DNA of 64,000 bases from Desulfobaculum xiamenense (lineage in GTDB: Bacteria; Desulfobacterota; Desulfovibrionia; Desulfovibrionales; Desulfovibrionaceae), in assembly GCF_011927665.1 (NCBI RefSeq), contig NZ_JAATJA010000001.1, forward strand, positions 1,097,019-1,161,018, in the 5' to 3' direction. How positions within the stretch are numbered: the first letter of the stretch is position 1; each line of letters begins with the position of its first letter. Below, piece after piece: positions 15,914 to 24,417 of this stretch. The notes below the pieces were generated by a model. That model was given only the letters and a program-made list of their open reading frames with translations. It made no database searches and was not told where the DNA came from. Made by a program: the position numbers and the translations under genes.

Positions 15914-17282
15914 CCCCAGCGAGCGTTTCGACGTCGTGATCCTCGGCGGCGGGCCCGCCGGGCACGCCTGCGCCGTGGAGGCTTCCGCCTGCGGGCGAAG
16001 CGTTGCGGTCATCGAGGCCTCGGAGCTTGGCGGCACCTGCCTCAACCGAGGGTGCATCCCCACCAAGCTCTTCCTCGGCGCGACGGACTGCGTGCACGAA
16101 CTGGCCGCACAGGCCAAGATGCGCGTCGCCTCGGGCAGCATCGCCATCGACCTGCCCGCGTTACAGGACCGCAAGGCCAAGATGCTCGCCGGAAACCGGC
16201 AGGCCATCGAGAAAGACCTCTCCGCGCGGGGCATCACGCTCCTTCGCGGTCGGGGCACCGTCGTGGCTCCCGGCATGGTGGACGTCGTCACGGCCGAGGG
16301 CACGGTCCGCGTGGAGTACGGCGACCTCGTCGTGGCCACGGGCTCACGCCCCACGGCCTTCCCGGGCATGACGCCCGACGGCGACCGCGTGCTCGACTCC
16401 GACGGCATTCTCGACCTCTCGGACGTGCCGCAGAGCATGGTCATCGTGGGTGGCGGCGTCATCGGTCTCGAACTGGGACGCTTCTTCGCCCGCCTCGGCA
16501 CGTCCATCACCGTGGTCGAGGCACTGGACCGCCTCGCCCCGTGGGAGGACCCCGAAGTCAGCAAGACCATCGCACAGCTCTGCAAGCGCGAGAAATGGAC
16601 CATCCACACCGGAAAACGCGTGGCCTCCCTCGTCAGCGACGGCGGCAGGGCACGCCTCGTCCTCGAATCCGGGGATGAGATACTGGCCGAAGTCGCCCTC
16701 GTGGCCACGGGACGCGGCCCGGTGACCGAAGGCCTCGGGCTGGAGAACGCCGGATGCCGACTTGATCGGCGCGGCTTCGTAACCGTGGACGAACGGCTTC
16801 GCGCCGCCGACCACGTGTGGGCGGTGGGCGACGTCAACGGCAAGGCCATGCTCGCGCATGCCGCATCGCATCAGGGTGCCTACGTGGCCCGCTGCATCTC
16901 CGGCTGCGACACGGGCAACTACACGCCCGGTCCCATGCCGTGGTGCATCTACGGCGCGCCGGAAACCATGCGCGTAGGCGAAATGCCCGCCGAGCTCGAA
17001 GCCCGCGGCCTGCATCCGCGCGTCTCCCGTGCCATGCTCGCCGCCAATCCCATCGCGCAGGCGCACGCCAGCGTGCAGGGATTCGTGAAGATCGCATGGG
17101 TCGATGGCCGCGTGCACGGCGTGACGGCCGTGGGGCACGGCGTCGCGCACCTGATCACGCAGGCGACGATCATGGTTCGCGACGGCTGGACGGCCGAGGA
17201 CGCTCGCCGTATCATCTGGGCGCATCCGACGTTGGACGAGGCCCTGAGGCACGCGCTCACGGCCGACACGACGGACGCATAG
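15903..17282 (+). CDS. lpd: Dihydrolipoyl dehydrogenase (L protein)
   Basis: 459 aa. An N-terminal FAD-binding GGGPAG motif is followed by the redox-active disulfide C46/C51 (GGTCLNRGC). NAD-binding GGGVIGLELGRFF lies mid-protein, and the C-terminal HPTLDE carries the catalytic His-Glu pair. It reoxidises the dihydrolipoyl H protein using NAD. Its position at the end of gcvH-gcvPA-gcvPB points to a dedicated role in glycine cleavage rather than a 2-oxoacid dehydrogenase. It overlaps gcvPB by 11 nt. gcvT is not in this window. Confidence 0.93.
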   Translation: MTSSPSERFDVVILGGGPAGHACAVEASACGRSVAVIEASELGGTCLNRGCIPTKLFLGATDCVHELAAQAKMRVASGSIAIDLPALQDRKAKMLAGNRQAIEKDLSARGITLLRGRGTVVAPGMVDVVTAEGTVRVEYGDLVVATGSRPTAFPGMTPDGDRVLDSDGILDLSDVPQSMVIVGGGVIGLELGRFFARLGTSITVVEALDRLAPWEDPEVSKTIAQLCKREKWTIHTGKRVASLVSDGGRARLVLESGDEILAEVALVATGRGPVTEGLGLENAGCRLDRRGFVTVDERLRAADHVWAVGDVNGKAMLAHAASHQGAYVARCISGCDTGNYTPGPMPWCIYGAPETMRVGEMPAELEARGLHPRVSRAMLAANPIAQAHASVQGFVKIAWVDGRVHGVTAVGHGVAHLITQATIMVRDGWTAEDARRIIWAHPTLDEALRHALTADTTDA

Positions 17283-17313
17283 AGGATATCCCGATACCCC
17301 GCATCATCAACCG

Positions 17314-17348
17314 GGCCGGGCGCCTCATCGAGGAGCCCGGCCCTTCTG
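17314..17348 (+). terminator. Terminator after the gcv operon
   Basis: The perfect 9-bp stem GGGCCGGGC (17314-17322) with GCCCGGCCC (17336-17344) is followed by TTCTG. The T tract is short, so part of the transcription may read into maf. Confidence 0.6.
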
Positions 17349-17368
17349 TCCCGAACGGATCACAGTCA

Positions 17369-18001
17369 ATGAACATCGAACCCATCATCGAACCCGGCCC
17401 CTTCGAAGCCGTCCAGCGCATCATCCTCGCCTCCGGCTCGCCCCGGCGCAGGGAGATGCTCGAATCCCTCGGACTCGAATTCGACATCATCCCCTCCCCG
17501 GCTGGCGAACCCTCCCCGGAACCCGGCGAATCCCCGGACGACTACGCCCAGCGCGCCGCCGTGGCCAAGGCCGAGGCCGTCTTCGAACTCCATCCGGACG
17601 CCGTGGTCATCGGCTCGGACACCGTCGTCACGCTGGACGGCGACATCATGGGCAAGCCCGAAGGCCCCAACGATGCGCTGCTCATGCTCTCCCGGCTGGT
17701 GGGCAACACCCACCGCGTCGTATCCGGCTGCGCCATATTCCATCCCCACGCGGCCCCGGTGGCCTTCTCCGTCTCCACGGACGTGAGCATGGGCCCGCAG
17801 CCCCTCGAAGTGCTCTTTGCCTACGTCGCCACGGGCGAACCCATGGACAAGGCAGGCAGCTACGCCATTCAGGGCCGGGGCGGCTTTCTCGTCCAATCCA
17901 TCTCCGGCTCCTACAACAACGTGGTGGGCATGCCGCTGGCGCGGCTGGTGGATGTACTTCAGGACATCCGCGCCATCAGGCCCCGCCCCATGGACCGCTA
18001 G
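17369..18001 (+). CDS. maf: Maf-family nucleoside triphosphate pyrophosphatase
   Basis: 210 aa. The start of the Maf fold is clear: ILASGSPRRREMLESLG, followed by SDTVVTLDGDIMGKP, a SYAIQGRGG segment and NVVGMPLARL. Maf proteins hydrolyse non-canonical or modified nucleoside triphosphates to monophosphates and have been tied to septum formation. An N-terminal extension of about 16 residues precedes the usual start. The RBS before the ATG at 17369 is weak. It lies just beyond the gcv terminator. Confidence 0.9.
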   Translation: MNIEPIIEPGPFEAVQRIILASGSPRRREMLESLGLEFDIIPSPAGEPSPEPGESPDDYAQRAAVAKAEAVFELHPDAVVIGSDTVVTLDGDIMGKPEGPNDALLMLSRLVGNTHRVVSGCAIFHPHAAPVAFSVSTDVSMGPQPLEVLFAYVATGEPMDKAGSYAIQGRGGFLVQSISGSYNNVVGMPLARLVDVLQDIRAIRPRPMDR

Positions 18002-18111
18002 ATGAAACGGGGCTTCGCGGCGCAGTTCCGCGCGGCCCCTCAACGTCCCCCCGCATGAGTCGCCACCCAGCCCCCCATTGCCACTCCGCCCGAAAATGCT
18101 TACCTGATGGT

Positions 18112-18243
18112 ATGATTCCCAAGACGAACCAAACTCCCGACGCTCCGCGCCAACGCATCTGCAACCCGCGCCACCCCGGTCTCGCCGCTCTCGTCGTTTT
18201 CGCCATCATCGCCGTGCTGTTGCTCCTGATCGTCATGCGCTAG
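18112..18243 (+). CDS. Possible small single-span membrane protein
   Basis: 43 aa: a polar, Pro/Arg-rich N terminus followed by one hydrophobic helix (GLAALVVFAIIAVLLLLIVM) ending in Arg. Such tail-anchored miniproteins are plausible but the RBS is poor and no family is recognised. A terminator follows 26 bp after the stop, which supports a transcript here. Chance is the alternative explanation. Confidence 0.35.
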   Translation: MIPKTNQTPDAPRQRICNPRHPGLAALVVFAIIAVLLLLIVMR

Positions 18244-18263
18244 GGCGTCCCTGCCAGACCACT

Positions 18264-18288
18264 CTCTCGCCCCGGGCGAGGGGCTTTT
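18264..18288 (+). terminator. Terminator between maf/small ORF and pgpA
   Basis: CTCGCC/GGCGAG or the alternative GCCCC/GGGGC stem is followed by TTTT at 18285-18288. Confidence 0.65.
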
Positions 18289-18387
18289 CTGCGCGCCCTT
18301 TCCGAGCAGGGCACGTCTTGCCAACATGCCGTCCGCAGGCGTAGAAATTCTTCGTTCCTTCACCTCAACTTCCCGGATTTCCACCCC

Positions 18388-18888
18388 ATGACACACACCA
18401 GCACTCTCGATCGCGCGGCAACGGCCTTCGCCACCCTCGGTCCCGTCGGACACCTCCCCAAGGCCCCCGGCACGTGGGGCTCCGCAGTGGCCGTCATCGC
18501 CGCGCCGTTCCTGTTCCTGCCGTTCTCTCCGCTCACCCGCTGCATCATCCTCGCCGCGCTGTTCGTCGTAGGCGGTCTCGCCTCTGGACGCGCCGAAACC
18601 GTCATCGGCAGTAAGGACCCCGGCTGCGTCATCATCGACGAAGTTCTTGGCCAGTGGATGGTCTTCGCCCTGTTCCCGATCATGACCACCTGGCAGATTC
18701 TCCTCGGCTTTGCGCTGTTCCGCCTCTTCGACATCACCAAGCCGTGGCCCGTGCACAGCGCGGAGACTTGGCTCCCCGGCGGATTCGGCGTCATGATCGA
18801 CGACCTGCTTGCCGGATGCTATGCGGCGCTGTGCATGTGGGGCGCACGCCATGCCTATCTGGCGTGGATCGCACCCATGATGCACTAG
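18388..18888 (+). CDS. pgpA: Phosphatidylglycerophosphatase A
   Basis: 166 aa integral membrane enzyme. All PgpA signatures are present: LPKAPGTWGS, KDPGCVIIDEVLGQW, FRLFDITKPWP and PGGFGVMIDDLLAG. It removes the phosphate from phosphatidylglycerol phosphate to give phosphatidylglycerol. Four hydrophobic segments fit the family. It lies between two independent transcription units and probably has its own promoter after the terminator at 18264-18288. The RBS is not obvious. Confidence 0.93.
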   Translation: MTHTSTLDRAATAFATLGPVGHLPKAPGTWGSAVAVIAAPFLFLPFSPLTRCIILAALFVVGGLASGRAETVIGSKDPGCVIIDEVLGQWMVFALFPIMTTWQILLGFALFRLFDITKPWPVHSAETWLPGGFGVMIDDLLAGCYAALCMWGARHAYLAWIAPMMH

Positions 18889-18898
18889 TGCTTGCATC

Positions 18899-18916
18899 TG
18901 CCAGTGATTTCTGGCA
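18899..18916. promoter_or_regulatory. Inverted repeat upstream of the chemoreceptor gene
   Basis: TGCCAG-6 nt-CTGGCA is a perfect 6-bp inverted repeat between pgpA and the chemoreceptor. It lacks a T tract, so it is more likely an operator or mRNA structure than a terminator. This is a low-confidence site. Confidence 0.3.
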
Positions 18917-18998
18917 TCGTCCGCCAGTTGGTAATGATTACTAATAATAGGTCTTACACTCCAATCGAGTCCGCGTCCCAAAGCAAGCCGGAGCACGC

Positions 18999-20657
18999 AT
19001 GAGCAGCCAAACCACTTTTCTCACCCTCGGAATCGGCACCGCCGCCTCTGCTGCCACCCTTGGCGCGGCGTCCCTGTTCGCGTCCCTTTCCCCCGCCGTC
19101 GTGGCGACCGGGGCCTTTTCCATCGGCGCGCTGGGCATTGCGACGCTGATCTGCGCCAAGCGCACGGCCTTCGCCGAATGCGAACGCACCGAAACCGCCC
19201 TTGCCGAATTTACAAGCAGAGACGGTTCCATTGCCGAAGCCGCAAACCGCGCGGCCAAGGCGCTCACCGCCGCCCGCGCGGAATCGGAAGAACTCGCAAA
19301 GCGCCTCGAAGCCTGCAAGCGCGAAGCCGAGGCCGCCATCCGCGAATCAGCGGAAGCGTCCCGCGTGGCGGAGCAGACCCGGCAGGAAGGCATGACCCGC
19401 ACCGCCGACAAGCTGGTGACCATGGTCGGCAACACCACCGAGGCCACCGCCCGCATCACCAGTCTCACGGACCGCATCGCCGAGGGCGCGGACATCCAGC
19501 GCGAACGCATGCAGGAAACCGCCACGGCCATGGTCGAGATGTCCTCCGCCGTGACGGACATCTCCCGCAACACGCAGGAAACCGCCTACAACGTCGAAAA
19601 TACCAAGCAACGCGCCGACAAGAGCGCGGAGATCGTCACGCAGGCCCAGCAGGCCATCCTGAGCGTGGACGGCATGACCCGAGGCCTCAAAGCCCTCATG
19701 CACGACCTCGGCGAGCAGGCGCAGGGCATCGGGCAGGTCATCGGCGTCATCAACGACATTGCGGACCAGACCAACCTCCTCGCCCTCAACGCCGCCATCG
19801 AGGCCGCCCGCGCCGGAGACGCCGGGCGCGGCTTCGCCGTGGTCGCCGACGAGGTCCGCAAGCTGGCCGAAAAGACCATGGCCGCCACCAAGGAAGTGGG
19901 CACCTCCATCACCGGCATCCAGAACGCCGCACAGGCCAACGTCGCCCGCATGGACGAGGCCGCAGAACTGGTGAACAGCGCCGCAGAACTGGCCAAGCAG
20001 TCCGGAGCCGCGGTGTCCGAAATCGCCGTTCTCGCCGAGGACAACCACATCCGCGTGCAGGCCATCGCCGCGGCCGCCGAGGAGCAGGCCCAGACCATGG
20101 TCGAAATCAACCGCGCCGTGGACGAGGTGAACGACGTGGCCGCGCGCATCGCGGACGGCATCACGGACGCAGCCCACGCCGCGCACGAGCTTTCCGGCAT
20201 GAACGCCGAACTCCACACCCTCATCGGAGACCTCAAGGCCGTCACCGCCGACACGCTCATCAACTGGACGAGCGACCTCTCCGTGGGCCTCAAGGAAATC
20301 GACGACCAGCACAAGAAGCTGGTCAAGCTCATCAACGAGCTGTACCGCGCCATGAAGCACGGCCACGGGCGCGACGTCATCAAGGGCATCCTCGCCGAAC
20401 TGGTGGACTACACCGTCTACCACTTCGGCACCGAGGAAAAATACTTCGACCGCTTCGGCTACGCGGACACCGCCAGCCACAAGCGCATCCACAAGAAGTT
20501 CACGGACACCGTGGCCGACTTCGCCGCCAAGTACACGTCCGGCACGGCGGACGTCTCCACCGAGATCATGGACTTCCTGCGCGACTGGCTGACCGGCCAC
20601 ATCAAGGGCACGGACAAGAAATACTCGTCCTTCCTGCGCGAGCATGGCGTGCGCTAG
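18999..20657 (+). CDS. Methyl-accepting chemotaxis protein with C-terminal hemerythrin domain (DcrH-like)
   Basis: 552 aa. Two hydrophobic segments (about residues 5-27 and 31-50) form a hairpin with almost no periplasmic loop. A coiled coil leads into the signalling domain, whose tip reads [20 protein letters not shown]. Residues about 420-552 are a bacteriohemerythrin: QH, HFGTEE, SHKRIH and GHIKGTD supply the His, Glu and Asp ligands of a di-iron site. It should sense O2 in the cytoplasm and signal to CheA/CheW. DcrH of Desulfovibrio has the same order but a large periplasmic domain, which is missing here. Confidence 0.92.
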   Translation: MSSQTTFLTLGIGTAASAATLGAASLFASLSPAVVATGAFSIGALGIATLICAKRTAFAECERTETALAEFTSRDGSIAEAANRAAKALTAARAESEELAKRLEACKREAEAAIRESAEASRVAEQTRQEGMTRTADKLVTMVGNTTEATARITSLTDRIAEGADIQRERMQETATAMVEMSSAVTDISRNTQETAYNVENTKQRADKSAEIVTQAQQAILSVDGMTRGLKALMHDLGEQAQGIGQVIGVINDIADQTNLLALNAAIEAARAGDAGRGFAVVADEVRKLAEKTMAATKEVGTSITGIQNAAQANVARMDEAAELVNSAAELAKQSGAAVSEIAVLAEDNHIRVQAIAAAAEEQAQTMVEINRAVDEVNDVAARIADGITDAAHAAHELSGMNAELHTLIGDLKAVTADTLINWTSDLSVGLKEIDDQHKKLVKLINELYRAMKHGHGRDVIKGILAELVDYTVYHFGTEEKYFDRFGYADTASHKRIHKKFTDTVADFAAKYTSGTADVSTEIMDFLRDWLTGHIKGTDKKYSSFLREHGVR

Positions 20658-20685
20658 GCACACCCCCTCGCTCCACGAAACGTCG

Positions 20686-20717
20686 GCGGCCGCATCCCTC
20701 GGGATGCGGCCGCTTTT
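20686..20717 (+). terminator. Terminator of the chemoreceptor gene
   Basis: A perfect 13-bp stem (20686-20698 with 20701-20713) and TTTT at 20714-20717. Confidence 0.9.
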
Positions 20718-20758
20718 GTGTGATGCCCGAACAACCGGACAGGAGGACACACAAATTC

Positions 20759-20986
20759 TTAATCCTGCGTAGGCAGTTCGCAATTCGTCGCGTCTACGGA
20801 CCCCGGTCCTGCAAGCGGCCGGAAGCACTTCTTCGTCCCCCCGCAAATGGGACACCGCCACGAGTCAGGAAGATCCTCGAAGCGGGTTCCCTTGGGAATC
20901 TTCCCCTTCCGGTCGCCCCGATCCGGATCGTAGATGTACCCGCAATTCACCGTCTGACATCTGTAGATATCCTCGGGATTCGCCAT
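20759..20986 (-). CDS. Rubredoxin with CX4C first motif (Rd-2-like)
   Basis: 75 aa. The iron ligands are C10, C15, C45 and C48, with the usual YIYDP and WRCPICGG surroundings. The first pair is spaced CX4C, not the standard CX2C; the same spacing is described for rubredoxin 2 of Desulfovibrio desulfuricans. A short C-terminal tail follows the domain. It is a soluble electron carrier, likely serving O2 or superoxide detoxification. It lies tail to tail with the hemerythrin chemoreceptor. RBS GGAGGGCGAG precedes the ATG. Confidence 0.92.
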   Translation of the reverse strand: MANPEDIYRCQTVNCGYIYDPDRGDRKGKIPKGTRFEDLPDSWRCPICGGTKKCFRPLAGPGSVDATNCELPTQD

Positions 20987-21019
20987 CTCGCCCTCCGACT
21001 ATCTTTTCAGTTATCATTA

Positions 21020-21047
21020 CTATTAAGCATCGTGCGTTTTCTGTCAA
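21020..21047 (-). promoter_or_regulatory. Candidate sigma-70 promoter of the rubredoxin gene
   Basis: On the minus strand a perfect -35 TTGACA (21047 to 21042) is followed after 16 nt by TAATAG (21025 to 21020) as a poor -10 match. It lies 34 nt before the rubredoxin start. Confidence 0.4.
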
Positions 21048-21463
21048 CGACACCAGTGGCGCAGACTCAATCCCCCTGCTCTACTCCGAATCATGCCACA
21101 TCGCACCGAATCATGCAGCACCGCTGTACATGACGGCTGAACCGAAACCGACCGCGTCTTCCCCTCACAGCGTTCGCAGGTGCGCCGAATCCCCTGCCTA
21201 ATGGACGACAACACATCCCCACGCACCCACACCAAACAGTCTCCCGCCTCCCCGCTACGCCCTCGCTCCGGTCCGGCCTCGCTCCGTCCGGCCTACGGGT
21301 TACCATATCACGGCCAACCCCACATCCGTGCCCTCAGCCGCGCAACTCGACAAGACCTTCGATCCAAGGCTCCGCGCCGCAAATCCTCCGCCACGCGCGA
21401 TCGCCACTCCCCGCAAGCAGGAGGCACTGCGTTTCGGCGCGCAGCCCACAAGACGAAGGCCAT
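21048..21463. other. Intergenic region without a recognised gene
   Basis: About 415 bp between the rubredoxin upstream region and the pal terminator. It contains two copies of CCGAATCATGC about 24 bp apart (near 21087 and 21108) and a pair of GCTCCG-GTCCGGCC-like repeats near 21275-21295. Open frames here have no recognisable protein character. Confidence 0.5.
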
Positions 21464-21497
21464 AAAAAAAAGCGCCGCCGGATTGCTCCGGCGGCGC
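21464..21497 (-). terminator. Terminator of the tol-pal operon
   Basis: On the minus strand, a 10-bp GC stem (21497-21488 with 21481-21472) is followed by eight T. It lies 24 bp past the pal stop. Confidence 0.93.
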
Positions 21498-21521
21498 TTA
21501 AAAAACTGGGTCTCGTAACCG

Positions 21522-22049
21522 CTACTTGAAAATCTTGAATTCGTCGCGGCGGTTCATCGACCAGGCGGTCTCATTGTGACCGGCGTCAGCGGGGCGCTCC
21601 TCGCCGAAGGACACGACCTTCAGGCTGGAAGACGGCACACCGAGCACGACCAGGAACTCGTAAGCGGCGCGGGCGCGGCGCTCGCCGAGAGCCAGGTTGT
21701 ATTCCTCGGTACCACGCTCGTCACAGTGGCCTTCGACAAGAAGCTTCCAGGTAGGATACTTCTTCAGCAGCTCGGCCTTGGCCTTCAGCACTTCCTTGCT
21801 GTCAGCACGCAGATCGAACTTGTCGAAATCGAAGTAAATCCGATTCTGGGTGATCTCCTTCTCGGCGGCGACCATGGCCTTCTGGTTCGCCTCGGCAAGG
21901 GCCTGCTCGCTAGCATCCAGGGATCCGGCGTTAGCGGACTGATCCGTTGCGGGAGCGGGTTCGGCGCTCATCTGCTTCTTGGCGCAGCCAGTGCCAAGGG
22001 CAAGCACAAGAGCCATCATGACCATAACCACCAGGAGCTTCATTCTCAT
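21522..22049 (-). CDS. pal: Peptidoglycan-associated lipoprotein Pal
   Basis: 175 aa. A lipoprotein signal ends in LALGTGC, with acylated C22. The OmpA-like peptidoglycan-binding domain contains VEGHCDERGTEEYNLALGERRA and ends in NRRDEF. Pal anchors the outer membrane to the cell wall and works with TolB. I start at the ATG at 22049, which follows GAGGAGGAAGC; a second ATG two codons later is also possible. It ends the tolQ-R-A-B-pal operon and has its own strong terminator. Confidence 0.95.
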   Translation of the reverse strand: MRMKLLVVMVMMALVLALGTGCAKKQMSAEPAPATDQSANAGSLDASEQALAEANQKAMVAAEKEITQNRIYFDFDKFDLRADSKEVLKAKAELLKKYPTWKLLVEGHCDERGTEEYNLALGERRARAAYEFLVVLGVPSSSLKVVSFGEERPADAGHNETAWSMNRRDEFKIFK

Positions 22050-22121
22050 TGCTTCCTCCTCAAACAGCTTCATGGACTCTCTCCACTGATAGGAAAAAAA
22101 CCTTGGTTTCAAAATCGACAG

Positions 22122-22142
22122 CGAAGGCGCGGAGCGCCTTCG
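22122..22142 (-). promoter_or_regulatory. Hairpin in the tolB-pal intergenic region
   Basis: A perfect 9-bp stem CGAAGGCGC/GCGCCTTCG with a 3-nt loop lies in the 183-bp gap between tolB and pal. It is followed on the minus strand by CTGTCGATTTT, a poor terminator tail. It could be an attenuator or an mRNA processing or stability element that lets pal be made at a higher level than tolQRAB. Confidence 0.5.
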
Positions 22143-22232
22143 ACTGTGAGAGCTTTACTCCGCCATAATACGAAAAGCAATAGAATAACAACCTGTTTCT
22201 TCAAACTTACGAAAGTGTGAAGAGGAAAAATC

Positions 22233-23552
22233 CTACTGCCGCAGGCGCGAACCGAAAACGGGGTGCGTGGACGGCCCGCCGGTGGGCAGCAGCTTGGGTT
22301 CCGCGCCATGACGGGTGGTCAGATACAGCTGATAGGCACCCGTCCGGTTGGACGCAAAACAGACGAAATAGCCGTCCGGGGAAAAGGCGGGTTCTTCGTC
22401 GCTGCCGGGGCCGAAGCTCAACTGGCGTTCGCGGCCGGTCTCCATGTCGTGCAGGAAGATGCGGTGTCCTTCCGGGGTACGGCGGGAGAAGACCACCAGC
22501 TTGCCGTCCGGGCTGACCGAGGGGCTGGTGTTGTACTTGCCGTCGTAGGTGACGCGGGTCTCCTTGCCGGTGTCCATATCCTTGATAAAGACATGGGGAT
22601 TGCCCTGCCGGTCCGAGGTGAAGACCATGCGCCTGCCGTCCGCCGTGAAGCAGGGCGACACGTCGATGGCCCAGTTCTGCACGAGGGGCCGCGCGATGCG
22701 CGTAAGGTCCGTGGTCAGCTCGAAGATGTCCATGTTGCCGCGCGTCATCGCCACGACCACATGGCCGTCGTTGGTGAAGGCCGTGCCGCCGATGGTGGTG
22801 CCGGGCACCTTGGTTCGGAAGATGCGGTTCTTCACGGAATCCCACACGCCAAGCGTATGAGAGTGGTTGCTGTGGTGGGCAAAGGCGAGATAGCGCCCGT
22901 CCTTCGACCACGAGGGGCTGATGCTTGAGCCCTTGAAGAAGGTGATCTGGCGAAGCTCTCGACCCTGCGGCGTCACGGTCCATATCTGGCGGGAGCCGTC
23001 GCGCCCGGTGCGGGAAAAGGCGATGATGGAGCGGAAGAACTCGTCGTGACCGGTCAGCGCCTCCATGAAGGCCGCGCAGAAGAGGTCCGCCACGCGCGAA
23101 AGGTTGTCGGCCCGCACGCCCGCATAGGCGCGGCCCACCACGAGGCGCGAGGTGAAGGTCTCGTACACGCGGCATTCGAGACGGCTGGAGCCATCACCCG
23201 AGGGCTGCCACCCGGCCGTCATGACCATGTCCACACGGCTCACCTGAAAACGGCGGAAGTCAATGTCGTCACGGGCAACACCGGCCAGCCGGACCCCGCC
23301 AAGCACCTCCGTGCCGGGGACGACGCGGATGAAGGGCAGAAAGTCGAGGTTCTGCTCCACCAACTGCTGGAACTTGGCGGCATCCGAAGGAGCGGGACCT
23401 CCCGCCACCCCAAGCGGTGTGGCGATGGTCAGGTTGACCCGGCTCTGACCGGGACCGTAGATGTCGATGGTCAGCGCCTGCGACGCGAGGGCCTGTGCCG
23501 CCGAAAACGCGTAGACGAGCACGGCGAGCGCGAGAATCCTGAGCGTTCCCAT
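22233..23552 (-). CDS. tolB: Tol-Pal system beta-propeller protein TolB
   Basis: 439 aa with a cleavable signal peptide (about residues 1-24). The N-terminal alpha/beta domain is followed by the WD40-like propeller, with repeated blades such as SPSWSKDGRYLAF, TNDGHVVVAM, SPCFTADGRRMVFTSDR, SPSVSPDGKLVVF and EPAFSPDGYFVCFASNR. TolB is periplasmic and links TolA to Pal. It begins 1 bp after the tolA stop. Confidence 0.95.
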   Translation of the reverse strand: MGTLRILALAVLVYAFSAAQALASQALTIDIYGPGQSRVNLTIATPLGVAGGPAPSDAAKFQQLVEQNLDFLPFIRVVPGTEVLGGVRLAGVARDDIDFRRFQVSRVDMVMTAGWQPSGDGSSRLECRVYETFTSRLVVGRAYAGVRADNLSRVADLFCAAFMEALTGHDEFFRSIIAFSRTGRDGSRQIWTVTPQGRELRQITFFKGSSISPSWSKDGRYLAFAHHSNHSHTLGVWDSVKNRIFRTKVPGTTIGGTAFTNDGHVVVAMTRGNMDIFELTTDLTRIARPLVQNWAIDVSPCFTADGRRMVFTSDRQGNPHVFIKDMDTGKETRVTYDGKYNTSPSVSPDGKLVVFSRRTPEGHRIFLHDMETGRERQLSFGPGSDEEPAFSPDGYFVCFASNRTGAYQLYLTTRHGAEPKLLPTGGPSTHPVFGSRLRQ

Positions 23553-23553
23553 A

Positions 23554-24399
23554 TTACTGCATATCCTGAAGATTGAAGTTGATCCGGAGTTGAGTGAGAT
23601 TTCCGGGCGGCGGCGGCAACTGCCGCGTCTCCTCGACGGCCCTCATGACCGAGGCGTCGTAGTCCGACCGACCGGACGTTCCGAGCAGTTGCATCTCGGT
23701 GATGGAGCCATCCGGCCCCACACGCAGAAACACCGTCGCCGCGAGGGCCGCATCCACGGGAATAGACGGATAGCGCCAGTTCTCCTGAATGAGCGCCTTG
23801 ACCTGCGCGGCGTAGATTTCCTCAAGACCGGCCACGACGCCCTCGGTGGACTCGCCCCCAGCGCCTTCGGTCTCAGCCTTGGCATCCTCCTTCGCGACCT
23901 GTCGTCTCAGATCGGCCAGAGCGTCGGACATGACCTTGCGCTCCTGGCGTTCCTTCCACTTCACATCACGCTGAGCCTGCTTCAGCGCCTCGGCCAGAAG
24001 CTGCTGCTTGGTCTTCTGCGGCTTCTCCTGCGCGGGCTTCTTCTGCGGCTTGGCCGTGGCGTTGGCCTCGGCCTTGGGCTGCGGCTTTTCCTGCGCCTTG
24101 GGCGCTATGGCCTTGGCGAGGGGTTTGGGTTCAGGCATCGGTGCCGCCTCCGGCGCGGGAGCGGGCGCAGGCGCTGGCTTCGCGGCGGGAAGCGGCTTGG
24201 CCGGGGGCGGCGTGGGCGACTTGGGAGCCGCCGGACGCGGCACAGCCACGCCCTTGAGCGGAACGAGCTGCACAAGGTCCACCTGATACACGGGGACATC
24301 GAGCCGGACGTTCATGGGCGTGGGCACGGCAAGAAAGAGACCTGCAACGACAACCGTCGCATGCAGGAGAAAGGACAGAAACCAACTGATCGCGCGCAT
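23554..24399 (-). CDS. tolA: TolA-like cell envelope protein
   Basis: 281 aa. One N-terminal membrane helix (WFLSFLLHATVVVAGLFLAV) is followed by a long Pro/Ala/Lys-rich periplasmic stalk (about 55-170). The C-terminal TonB/TolA domain has WRYPSIPVDAALAATVFLRVGPDGSI and the family hallmark SGRSDYDASVMRAVE. It spans the periplasm to transmit force from TolQR to TolB-Pal. The stalk is low complexity, as expected. It stands at the tolA position of the operon, between tolR and tolB. Confidence 0.9.
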   Translation of the reverse strand: MRAISWFLSFLLHATVVVAGLFLAVPTPMNVRLDVPVYQVDLVQLVPLKGVAVPRPAAPKSPTPPPAKPLPAAKPAPAPAPAPEAAPMPEPKPLAKAIAPKAQEKPQPKAEANATAKPQKKPAQEKPQKTKQQLLAEALKQAQRDVKWKERQERKVMSDALADLRRQVAKEDAKAETEGAGGESTEGVVAGLEEIYAAQVKALIQENWRYPSIPVDAALAATVFLRVGPDGSITEMQLLGTSGRSDYDASVMRAVEETRQLPPPPGNLTQLRINFNLQDMQ

Positions 24400-24417
24400 G
24401 GGAGTGTGGCCCGGAGG

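Noticed and set aside
15122-16849. 575-residue minus-strand frame across gcvPB and lpd
   Set aside because: Antisense to two well-supported genes; Ser/Arg/Pro-rich translation with no motif.
19178-21133. 651-residue frame overlapping the chemoreceptor
   Set aside because: A shifted frame of the chemoreceptor with Arg/His-rich low complexity; it runs through the terminator at 20686-20717.
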